NCBI GenBank assembly: GCA_964247055.1
Contig: OZ176056.1
Coordinates: forward strand, 4,960,001-5,024,000
Direction: 5' to 3'
Length of the DNA stretch: 64,000 nucleotides
Source: Paragordius varius
Taxonomy: Eukaryota > Nematomorpha
Part shown: positions 12,950-23,065 of the stretch, piece by piece
Layout: every line of letters starts with the position of its first letter
Numbering within the stretch: the first letter of the stretch is position 1
The notes under the pieces: model-generated
Databases searched by the model: none
Seen by the model: only the letters and a program-made list of their open reading frames with translations
Told to the model about the DNA's origin: nothing
Made by a program: the position numbers and the translations under genes

Positions 12950-13650
12950 TACATCTTCAATCCAGCCCGCCCGTATAATCAGTTTTACAAATATTATTGC
13001 TTTTGAAGAACGTTCCTGAAAACGTGGAGTCTTTTCAGTTTCTCTAATATTTTTTTTTAAAATTTCTTATGAATGTGCCCACGGTGAGCGTTTCCTAAAA
13101 TAGCCTATATCTCCACTTAATGTACCAAATACTCAATTTTTCCGAAAACATCGAGAAACTTTCCGATTCAATAGTTTTATTTTTTATAATTAGAATTTCG
13201 CCGGGGTTTATGTCATTTTTTAAAATGCCCACTCCCCATCGGGACGGTGTCAGAATAATTACAAATCAATCACTCGGTTCCGTCCCGCTCATCTAATATA
13301 AGAGTTTTCAAAAATATACCTTATTAACTCGGCAGGTGTCAGATTCATTAACATTTTTTAAATGTTTTACAAATGCGCTGAATGTACCTATACCCTACCC
13401 CTTTAAATTAATCAATCAGTTCCGCCGCGCCTATTCAAAATAAGAGCTTTCGAGATAAATATCTTTGAAGCAACTCGGAAAAAAGTACTTTAATTTATGG
13501 ATTGTTTTATAAGTGTGAATGTGACTAAGGCCCCTTAAATTAACTCCTAAGCTACGCCTCGCCCATATAAAAATAAGAGTGTTTTAAAAAATACAGCTTT
13601 GAACCAACTCTGTAAATGCGGAGGCCTCTTAAGTTTTTTTAATTTTTTAA
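12950..13650 (+). repeat. Degenerate tandem repeat, units about 120-160 bp
   Basis: A recurring block of the form CCCGCxCATxTAAxATAAGAG followed by AATATxxCTTTGAAxCAACTCGG and later AATTxATCxATCxGTTCCG appears near 12966, 13271, 13420 and 13542, with a weaker copy near 13130. GC content is visibly higher than in the flanks. No open frame runs through it, and no RNA gene is recognised. Confidence 0.5.
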
Positions 13651-14535
13651 AAAGTTAAACGAATCCGCCAGAGACTGTTTTACTTTGCTGAATTAATATT
13701 TCAGTTTTGGTCCATTAGCAATTTTAAAGGGATGCTTGTTCCCTTTCCTTAGGGTATTTTTTTGATATTTTACGTCACCCTCGTTGATTTAGCCTTCGTA
13801 TTGTTTCTCGGCGCTCTCCTCTATGAAATTTAGATTTTTTAAATATTGTGATTAAACCATGTTTCCAAAAAACATGATAGCCCATTCGAATCTAGGGCTC
13901 ATGATGGTTGAGCTCTTTTTGAATTTCTGTTGCCCTACCCCGTGTTTTTGAAAAAAATATAACTTGAAATAATTTACCAGAAAACGTATAGGCCCCTTTC
14001 GAATTCAAAAGTATCATTTTATAATTTTATTAATAGGCTAAGGGTGAGCCATTTTTGAATCGACCGTGAGTTCTATTCCACCCGTAAAAAATATTGGATA
14101 AAGTATTATTTGAAGCAGTTTGCCACCAATATAACATATGAATATATAATTCTACTAATTATTTGTCATATTAGGTTTAAAGGTGAAGATTAGATTAATT
14201 TTAATTTAAATAGAAAATCAGACTCTTTAAAATACTCCCTTATATAAAGATCAACGTTGCTTGAATGCAATTTTCTTAAACACTTTTGGGATAAATATGA
14301 ATTAAATAATAAATTTTCTGCATAAACGAAAATTTAAGTTGGTACAATATATATACAAACCCCTAGGTTAGGGTTCACCATAGATTTTTTTTTAAATTTC
14401 ATATTATTTTAAATTGTAATTATTAAGTAATGCGACTTAAAGGGTATATGCATATTTTAAATTTTGTCCAGTGTCATAAATATTTTTCGAATACATATAA
14501 CAATCAGTAAGATCAAATGTCTGCCTTTACAAAGG
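13650..14535. other. Spacer, nothing recognised
   Basis: Mixed AT-rich sequence with slightly GC-richer patches near 13900-14100. No open frame, TIR or RNA structure could be supported. Confidence 0.5.
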
Positions 14536-14539
14536 TATC

Positions 14540-15772
14540 TAACACAAATGGCTTCGCTGACCGCATTTCGGCCTAGAAAACTCGGCGGGATGCATTTCAA
14601 AAATATCATGGCGTAAATATTTTAGTTTTTCATAAGACTGAAAAAATAATAAAAAAATATATAACTTTATTGATTTTTGCTAGCTCGCTGCTAATTTAAA
14701 AGACTTATTCAGATTTATTACTAAGCTTTTGTGCATGTATTTTTCAAATTGTGGAATTTTTATCTATTTGGTAATTTTTCAGCTTTTGTAGGATGCACAT
14801 AAAATCTCGGAGAGCCGCGTTTTTTGACACCTCTTCTTTAATTATCTCAGAAAGAGCCTAATACGATGCCTGAATTTTATTAGAGGTATCAAGGGACGCC
14901 CTGTGCTGGTACCGGTAGCGGTCATCAGCTGACCATATACTTAATATTAATTCGGCCATGCAAATAAATATAAAGCATCAATTTAAAAAAAATTGCAACA
15001 AATATATATAATAAACTGAGAGTAATTAAACTCGAGATCTATAGTCGTATGGTTTATTTTTTAAATTATACGGCTAATAATACCTTATTTGAGACTTTTA
15101 TAAAAAAATTAAATTCTACAAAATTTTTTTACAGTTTTATTTTGTGCATAGAAAGTCATCACCAAAAATCAAATGTTTAATGACATAACAAGAATCAAAA
15201 GGATGACTTGAAAAGTTATTTGCAAAAAATGGATGAGTGCTTGTATTCTAATGCCTAAAACTCTAATTTCTTAAATATTATTCTTTTCCATACTTGGAAA
15301 CAAATAATATATTTTATTCTTTAGAGAAATTTTCTTAAATAATCCAAAATATCAAAGTTTAACATTCGTAAAAATTAAAAAAACCAAAATTATACTTGCA
15401 GAAAAAAGCTTCACAAGAATCCATAGCTAGAAAATAAATAGTTCCAGCTACTAATGTAAATCGCATTTTCAAAATTATCATTACGCCGATAAACTCGCAT
15501 CTTTTACTAGCATATTTACGATGCTGAAAGATTTATTAATATTAAAAATATTAATTTTTACCAATACCCAAAAACAGAGGTTTCTAACATGTTTATAAAT
15601 AAGTCTATCCAATTGGCAAACAACTGGTTCTATTGTGCTTGAATTTTAAAGTCTTATGTCTCAATACTACATACTAAGAAGGCTCAAATATATTTAATGT
15701 GGGGCTCTCCGTTTTCTTAAGTCAAAAATATGGCCCACGAAGCCATTTGGTTTGGAGGTCCCTGATATAAAT
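14540..15772. mobile_element. hAT-like non-autonomous element
   Basis: Left end ATCTAACACAAATGGCTTCG..GACCGCATTT and right end ATATGGCCCACGAAGCCATT..GGTCCCTGATA form imperfect inverted ends with the GC-rich GGCCxxCGAAGCCATTTG core also seen at 41443-41745, 42868-43145 and, weakly, 61415-61670. That core is typical of non-autonomous hAT elements of animals. No transposase is seen inside. Confidence 0.5.
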
Positions 15773-15779
15773 CAAACCG

Positions 15780-16560
15780 CCGAATTACTACCTGCACCAC
15801 TGCTGAAAATGTATTCCACAAGTATTTAAGCGCCAAATCCCTCTATTTAATTTGAAATCCTGTTGTTAAAACTGCTATAACATCCAAAACTTTACAAGGC
15901 ATATTCACAAAATTTGTTTAAATTTTTTTTTATATTCCATTTTTAGGAATTCACGGAAAAATTTATCATACGCCAAACAACTTACAATTCAAAACTATAT
16001 AAACAGCAAAATCGATCATACAGCATATCAAAATATATGTTAGGACTCAGCTAAGGTAAATAAATATATGGGAGTTAAAACAAACCGTTTCGGTTTTTCA
16101 AATTTGTGATTCCGAGTCAAGGGATTTTTGCAAAAAGTTATATAATATTTTATTTATTCTAGAAGATCTTTAACTAGGAAATCTAGAGATATCAAAGCGT
16201 TTGAGAATCAGAAAATCAAAATAATGCAAAACCACACTCTTGAACAAAATGAAGCTACGCAATGTGTGAAGATAGGGGTATGCGGGTAGTCCATTTAAAC
16301 CTTAACCACGACTCATATTATCTCTGATAAACATTTTATAAAATCGACAAATTATAGATTTAGCTGATATTGAGAGCGAACTTCCTAATTTTTCCATTTT
16401 AACAACTGTGAAATAAGTTTGAGTTGGTGTTTATATAATTAATTAGAGGCATTATTTTAGTTTTATTTAAATATGATGAGGGTGACGCTCTTTTTAAAAA
16501 CAAAATAATATAAATAAAAACTTTAATTTTTATATGTGAAATATGAAATTTTTTACCCTT
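15780..16560. other. Spacer, nothing recognised
   Basis: No supported gene, repeat or element; AT-rich throughout. Confidence 0.5.
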
Positions 16561-16569
16561 TTAAAATAA

Positions 16570-17445
16570 TAAAATTATCTTTAATATATGCTAGATTATG
16601 GAATCAAAAAACATATTTTCGAAAAAATTTATAATTGGTTCAAAAATTTTATTTTCAAAATGTTGCAGCTCACTTCATACCATTTTGAGTGGTAACGGTA
16701 TAAAAACACTAAAATATATTAAAATACACTTTTTCTATATGATTTGATGATGAACATATCTATAACTCAAATTTGTTAAGAAATTTGTTCGCCCCAAATT
16801 TGTATTAAATATTAAATGTTTTTTTCACCAAAATTTCAACGTTAACTTTTAAATTTAAATCTGAAGCGAAAGAATGTTTAGTTCCTTAAATTAATAGAAA
16901 GTAACTTAAAGCAGTTCTATACTTTTTTTATCATGCAATAGTGTAAATTAAGGTAACAAAATTTTGCTCAAAATTTAATTTTAAAAAAATTAGCCATTTT
17001 TTATAAATATGTTTTTTTTAATTTCATAATCTAATTTTTTTTATAGCGCAACAGAATGTGTTGATTTTAAGAGAACTAGACATTTTGGAGGGCCAAAAAA
17101 TTTGGGACTTCTGGAGCCCACATCTAAAAATTTAAATTTTTGTCTAAGAATTGTTTTTAAATTTATATATCATAACATATGTTTTAATGTTGTAATAAGA
17201 AATAAGTTTACCAAAATTTTTTATCAAACATATTGCGCGCTAATTAATTTTACGATATCAAGTTGACACAAAGGTGCAAATATATTTCTTATATCACAGA
17301 TAAGCCCAAAAACTAAAATCACTATGAGAATCCTGATGCATTTTATCAAAATATATACCTTTGATACGCATTAAACTCATTGCTTATTTTTTGATTTTAG
17401 CTCTATCCAATAATAAATAATTAATTAACATTTTTGGCGTACACT
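16570..17445 (+). repeat. Copy of the AGTGTAC long-TIR family, 5' end lost
   Basis: Carries the family's internal blocks (GAGCCCACATCTAAAAAT, TTTGATGATG.ACAT) and terminal text ending GGCGTACACTGTGTAA at 17435-17450, but no matching left terminus is evident. Confidence 0.5.
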
Positions 17446-17584
17446 GTGTAATCTGTGTACAACACATAGATATAGTAAGATTAATTAAAAATAAATCATT
17501 ATTTAGAAAGTAAAACTTAACCCTTACGACAATTTATACCAATATCCCCATGATTGTTATTTAATTAAGGGATAATTTGATATA

Positions 17585-17590
17585 TTTATT
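17585..17590 (-). terminator. Poly(A) signal overlapping the receptor stop codon
   Basis: The minus strand reads TGTAAATAAATATA: the stop TAA lies inside AATAAA. A 3' untranslated region of only about 15-30 nt would follow if this signal is used. Confidence 0.45.
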
Positions 17591-19091
17591 TACATTTAAT
17601 TTTAACTAATTGCCAAAAATAATGGCGATACACGGTATTAAAAATTAAGTTAAGATAAAATAAAGAATTAACATACAAATGTTGTAGGATATAAAGACAT
17701 GTGTAACTCATACGTATATTTTCTTTTGACTTTTTTTGAATAATCATGATGGTTAACTCAAAAACAGTCATTGGCATCAAAAAACAAAAAAATTGTATGA
17801 AAAATATTATGAGCGTTGAAAAACTTTTGTGAATTTCTCGATTTATTCTATCGATTCGCGCTTGACTAGGGGTGCTAAAAGTATCCCTATTGTTTTGAGG
17901 TTTCGGTACCACTTTTGGATTATGAATATTATTTTTTTTGGATTTTTTGAAACCGCTAGATATGACTGGAATTGGTTTTCGCAAAATATTATCTCCATTT
18001 TGTACACCCAGCAGGGCATATTCAACATCCCCAAAAACGCTTAAATTATTGGAATACGCACTTCTCTTAAGACTAAAATTTCCCAATTCTCGTAGTTTTT
18101 TTATAGCTAAAATTTTGACTATCACAACTAGGATAAATGGTATTATTCTTGAAAATATTATAGATAAAATATAGTATAAGGGTACATATATGTTTTGAGG
18201 GTATTTGTAGGATCGATATCGATAAGTATATGTAAAGTTAATAGTTATATTTTTTGAATGAGGCGTTTCAATGGGTTCAAGATACCTGTTATCAAACCAA
18301 TTTTTACAAGAAGCAAATTTTGTATTTGTTATACCAGCCATTCCCATTACATATGGTTTAAACACTATATTTACCTGCTGTAAGTCCAAAAATGTAAAAG
18401 AGGTTATGTTACATATTAAACTGAGAAATATAGCTATCCCAATCCCAATTTCATAATTTCGTTTGGAGCATATGGTTCTGTAGTTAAAGGGAAAAGCTAT
18501 TGCTACACATTGATCACAAACGTACAATATAGCCAGTAAAAAACTAAGCTCTATCATGAAAGCGTTAATGAGTGAGCATCCATAGTATATAAATTTGTCC
18601 CAAACCAATAGATTTACTTTGGCTAATACAGGAACTCGTATACATTTAAATAAGAATGGATACTGAATTATGCGATTCCTTTTGCCGACAGGCAAAATGG
18701 TTGGATTTTTTTGCAAACCAAAAGCCTGCCTACCCCCATACATAACGGGGACTGTTCCATTTTCATATTTTTGGTATTGATACAAATATGTTAACATGTT
18801 TGCCAGCTCATTATTGTGAAACATGTAATAGGCATATTGATCCACCATATTATCAATGATAAAGCAAAGGATTGCTATCAAAGAAACCATTAAATTAATG
18901 ATGAATACAGCTGTGAAAAGTTTATTGCCAATGGTTTTGTTGAAGTGAGCCCGTTTTAGATTTGTATGAGAATTAGTTCCAAAATTAATGACTTTATGGT
19001 AGTTTCTGTTTATCCAGATACCCATACTATTTCCAATAATGCTTGTAACAATATTAGCCACACCAACCCCAAAGGGCAAAAAAACATTCAT
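17586..19091 (-). CDS. Rhodopsin-like GPCR-type receptor, intronless
   Basis: A single 501-residue frame opening at ATG (19091), with an in-frame stop eight codons upstream. Seven hydrophobic segments are visible: about residues 3-27 (containing GN, the helix-1 hallmark), 57-80, 165-193, 214-236, 301-329, 421-450 and 462-486. Helix 3 ends CDQCVAIAFPFNYR where family members have DRY..PxxY; helix 5 has the usual Pro (318); helix 6 has FFCFLMP for FxxCWxP; helix 7 has NSLFYLNLIF where NSxxNPxxY is expected. N-glycosylation sequons lie at 111, 281 and 285. Loop 1 (81-164) and intracellular loop 3 (330-420, Ser/Lys/Asn-rich) are long. The Asp of helix 2 appears replaced by Leu. This is probably a highly diverged peptide- or orphan-type receptor in the plasma membrane; the ligand is unknown. 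A different polytopic protein remains possible. Confidence 0.72.
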   Translation of the reverse strand: MNVFLPFGVGVANIVTSIIGNSMGIWINRNYHKVINFGTNSHTNLKRAHFNKTIGNKLFTAVFIINLMVSLIAILCFIIDNMVDQYAYYMFHNNELANMLTYLYQYQKYENGTVPVMYGGRQAFGLQKNPTILPVGKRNRIIQYPFLFKCIRVPVLAKVNLLVWDKFIYYGCSLINAFMIELSFLLAILYVCDQCVAIAFPFNYRTICSKRNYEIGIGIAIFLSLICNITSFTFLDLQQVNIVFKPYVMGMAGITNTKFASCKNWFDNRYLEPIETPHSKNITINFTYTYRYRSYKYPQNIYVPLYYILSIIFSRIIPFILVVIVKILAIKKLRELGNFSLKRSAYSNNLSVFGDVEYALLGVQNGDNILRKPIPVISSGFKKSKKNNIHNPKVVPKPQNNRDTFSTPSQARIDRINREIHKSFSTLIIFFIQFFCFLMPMTVFELTIMIIQKKSKENIRMSYTCLYILQHLYVNSLFYLNLIFNTVYRHYFWQLVKIKCK

Positions 19092-19149
19092 TGTTTTAAA
19101 GCATGTAAGAACTTAATTATTATCGATTCTACATACCATAAAATGAGAT

Positions 19150-19430
19150 AATTAATTAGTTAAGTTGATTGATACCATTGATTTTTAATTAATTTTAATG
19201 ATCAAAATAATACATCCATAATAATGCCAAGAGTTTAGAGACTGATGATAATATAAATTAATGAAATCCATGAATGTTGAAATTTATAACAAATTAAAAT
19301 AGGTTAGTTTTGTCCGTTTTTACTTGATATTGCATTTTAAAGAAATAACTAACCTCTTTTAAAATTTAATATCATGATAATTTTTATCCTGTTAATAGGG
19401 ATATAATATATCTGAGTAATATTATTTTTT
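19150..19430. other. Spacer upstream of the receptor gene
   Basis: Presumed promoter and 5' region of the minus-strand receptor gene. No promoter element could be supported. Confidence 0.4.
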
Positions 19431-19436
19431 CAGGTC

Positions 19437-19640
19437 TTCGAAACGGAACCGCATGGATCCTGAACCTGATTCCTTAGATATTCAGTAGGGTTCCGTTGAG
19501 ATGGAACCAACCTGGTAAACGGTGATCCTTCCTAAACCGCCACAGTTTCAGTTCCAAAGTTTTAGGAACCGCCCCAATATCATTTAAAATTCTTAAGAAC
19601 CAGCCCGGTTCCGGTCCCACCTCCAAAATAAATGGTTCCC
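19437..19640. repeat. GGAACC-rich decayed element
   Basis: A GC-rich island with many GGAACC/GGTTCC words in both orientations (GAAACGGAACCGCATGG, GGTTCCGTTGAG, GGAACCGCCCC, CCCGGTTCCGG). This is the look of a decayed hAT-type terminus or MITE, but no clean TIR pair could be set. Confidence 0.35.
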
Positions 19641-19845
19641 ATATGGATTTATTTTTTAAAAATAAATATATAGTTTAAAATATTATTTAAATAAAAACAT
19701 TTTTCTATTTTCCCATCATGGCCATTAATTTGTTGTTTAAATATTTTAAAAAATGATCATATTATATTTATATTGTCTCCAATTGAAATGATGTTACCAT
19801 ATTGAAATTATTCGAATACCTTACTTTTAATATTTTATGACCTTT

Positions 19846-20200
19846 TAGGGTAGTTTCACTCCCCAAAGCCATTTAAAATTAAAATATATTGAATAATATA
19901 AACATTGGGCCAAAATTAAAAATAAATATGCTTTTTTATTTTAGGCGCATGATGGAAAATTTTTTAAAAATGTAAAAAATCCTCCTCTCTAATTTCGCTG
20001 GCCATTTTTTTTTCTTCAATTTTTTTACTTCTCAACACAACAGAAAAATAAATGTATATTATGGCAGAAAAATATAAATAATTAACTTTGAAAAGCTTTC
20101 AAATTACAATCTATTTTGGATATATTACGATATTAAAATCAGCACTTCGTTTCAATCATATTTTGGACACATCTGAATTTGGGACCATAGAAGTTAAAAT
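19846..20200 (+). repeat. GGGGTAGTTTTATA MITE family, decayed copy
   Basis: Starts TTTAGGGTAGTTTCACTCCCC and runs through blocks shared with 49258-49520 (TTTTAGGCGCAT.AT, CAACA.GAAAAATAAATGTAT.TTAT, TTTCAATCAT.TTTTGG). No coding content. Confidence 0.45.
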
Positions 20201-21100
20201 ACTATAATTCTAAGTTATTATCTAATACAGGAGAAAAAGGGTTTAATAATTTAGTTTAATCAAAACAACTTTAAAAAACTAGTTTGTGTACTACTTTCCA
20301 AATATAATCGCGTACAAAAAACAAAAATGTAATGAAGTGTTAAGATGAGGACCACAGACATATCTGATTACCTAATTTTTTTAATCTTTAAAACTAAGAA
20401 CATTTACTTCATAAATTAATGAATCTGGTAAAAAACCATAACTATAACGTCCATTATCAATTATTCAGAACGGAAAAAAATGAGCCACACTATGTATCAT
20501 TGCTTCCGCAAGAGACCTTTAAGATTTTGGCCAAATTTTAATATTGTGTCATGTAAGGTTATAGCGGTACATATTACGGCTCACAACATACAAAAAATTT
20601 TCCACGATAGATTTTATATCTTTAGATCTCATAACGACTGAATTGCTTGGCACAATAATTTTTAAAGTTTAACAAAGATTTTCTCCATAGATGCGATAAA
20701 TATTATTAACCACCTTTGTACACGCATAAGCTAAAAATTTGCTGTTATTATATTTAATAATAATCCTAAACGCAAAACCTTATTTATCAAGATTTGAATT
20801 TTTCAGAACGTACTTTGGTGAAGAGTGATTATGCTGTAAAATATTTTATTATTTATTTAAACTATCATACAATTCTATATAAATCACGTTAAAAAATGTG
20901 CTTTATATCTAGGAAATTCGGAGGTCATTTGCACCTTATGTGAAGCGTATAATCCTTTTATATCATGCGGACTTTAAAACCTTTTTCACACAACTTTTTA
21001 ACTTGAATCAGTATCGATACAGATAGTCAGAATGTAAATTGGTTTTTACCGCCTCCTTTTGTATATATATTAACTTATTTTTATAGAAATATTTATTTCA
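20200..21100. other. Spacer downstream of the 21.1-kb exon
   Basis: AT-rich; no gene, element or RNA recognised. Confidence 0.5.
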
Positions 21101-21106
21101 TTTATT

Positions 21107-21448
21107 TTAATAACCATTCGAGATGAGAAATTGATAAAACTTTAGTATTAAAATTTTGGTTGCATTATAACTTTCCTTGCTGTTGTAAATTGCTGTGATC
21201 ATACAACGCGATGTGTGGAGTATCCATGCAAAATTATTTATATCCAATTCTTTCTTAGTATTAACAGATTTAGTTTGACCTTCGAAAGACTCATACGAAT
21301 TTAGCCATAAAAACCCATCGTTTGTTTTGTCCAACAATTTATAAGGCATTTTATTTATCAGTATCGTGGCTGAGGGACTTTGTTTGTCCTTTAATACTTG
21401 AAATAGTATGAAGATCTCAATTAACCGTGTTTTACAATGAGGAAACAA
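21107..21448 (-). CDS. Probable last exon, weak profilin resemblance
   Basis: An open minus-strand frame whose 113-residue stretch has normal amino-acid variety and ends in a stop. There is no ATG at its start (the frame is open only from about 21460), so it is probably a 3' exon; likely acceptors lie at TTTCAAG or ATTAAAG, about 20 residues in. The end ATKILILKFYQFLISNGY recalls the final helix of profilins, which typically close with a YLI..GY ending, and the preceding RCMITAIYN matches the profilin strand before it. TILINKMPYKLL could be the earlier strand block. Profilins bind monomeric actin and proline-rich peptides. The match is by eye and weak; an unknown small protein is equally possible. 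Confidence 0.4.
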   Translation of the reverse strand: MFPHCKTRLIEIFILFQVLKDKQSPSATILINKMPYKLLDKTNDGFLWLNSYESFEGQTKSVNTKKELDINNFAWILHTSRCMITAIYNSKESYNATKILILKFYQFLISNGY

Positions 21449-21596
21449 TACAAATTTAGCCCATTATTTTATCATTTATAATTTAATGTATTAGTGGTAA
21501 AACGTATTCGGTAAATTATGAAATAAATTAAATGTAAGTACAATCGTTGGAAATGAATGAAAATAATAAATTTTTATATGTGTTTAGAATAATGTG

Positions 21597-23060
21597 ACCA
21601 GATAGGCTGTTTTTCGCAGTACAGTACTGGGTTTTCTAAAAAAGCTGCGCCTGTACTGCGCCCACTTTTGTACTGCTTTTTGAAATAAAAAATAATATTA
21701 TATCCATTTATTTATTCAAAAAAAATATTTACAATATATAGTACCCTCTTTAAAAATAACCACATAATTTGTAAAGAAATGGTTCATTTTGCGGTAAAAA
21801 CTATAAAATTGGGTTTTGGATCGGTCAAACCGCTTAAAATTACAGCCTTTCGCGCAGTGGCGAAACTATAATCGCGGACTCAACCGTAAGATTCAGGCTG
21901 ATGGCTCTTTTACTCAGGGCTTCCGCAAAAAGAGGTGCCTCAAAATTTAAATTAGCAAAATTAATTTATGATATTTTAATAAATGTTCGATCACGTTTAC
22001 AAAATTTTTTTGTTATATCATCAAGCGGAAAATTGTTATTCCCGTAACATATTATATAAAATTTATTATATATGGCATATGATTACGAAATAACCTTTTT
22101 TTCTCTATTTAAAAAATTTATAGTTTTTACGTCTATAGTCATTAGGTGGGAGTTATGATATTTCTTACTAAACTTTAATTTTTTTCTTATTTTTTTTGAA
22201 TAAATAAATTCGAGATGATTTGTTGAAGCGTACTTCAAACTATTTTGAAGCATGATCGAATAGGTATAACGCTTTATGATATAATAAAAACCATTTTCTA
22301 AATAATTCGATGATGTTGAACATTACTATAGGTAAAGAATTTGAATTTTAAAAGTTCGTTTGCTTGCAAATTTTGGAGAATTTTTGTAATAAAATACAAT
22401 TTTTATTTAACATTAAAAACTAACGGATATTTTAATTCTGAGTGAGAAAAATGTTTAGCATTGAATTATATATATAAATGGTATAACATCTCAACTTTTT
22501 ATATCGTTTCCATCAATAGTATGAAGTGCGCTTCATCAAAATTTTGCTAAAAATTTAATTTTGAAAGTATGCATTTTTTAAAAAATATATTTAGCCGATA
22601 TCAAAATTTTGCATATATTTAAAATTATTGCACAATGTCGGAATTTTTGCGTTTTTATAACAGTTCATTTTAAAAGAGCCAAAAAAATTCGGACTTTCAG
22701 AGCCCACATCTAAAAATTTAAAATTTTTAAAATATTGTTTTGCTTATATGTAGTTTATGTTATATTTTAGTGATATCTTTTGAAATAAGGCATTTAGCTT
22801 ACACCAAAAAATATATTTGAAAAAATTACGCACCTTTTGCAATTTTATACGAAGCACTTATCACAAAAATGTAAAAAACTTTCTTTAATAACTCGTAGAG
22901 GTTAACCAAAAGCACCATGATAATCCTGATATCATATCAGAATATATATATTTCAAGGATATTTTTTTGTGGAAACTGTGTTATACCGCACCGATGTTGT
23001 AAAAACAGGCAAAGTATGTTTAAATTTTGTACTGAAAGTTCAAAATATCTGGTCACATTA
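21597..23060. mobile_element. hAT-type element remnant with nested element
   Basis: Left end TAATGTGACCAGATAGGC and right end ATATCTGGTCACATTA are inverted copies carrying the GTGACCAGAT motif common at hAT ends. A copy of the AGTGTAC long-TIR family is nested inside at about 22160-22980. No transposase frame is intact. A similar GTGACCAGATTTTTTCAAGG end appears at 63011. Confidence 0.55.
22160..22980 (+). repeat. AGTGTAC long-TIR family copy nested in hAT remnant
   Basis: Contains the internal block AGAGCCCACATCTAAAAATT and the subterminal block CACCATGATAATCCTGAT..ATATATATTTCA..ATTTTTTTGTGG of this family. Confidence 0.5.
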
Positions 23061-23065
23061 GTTTA

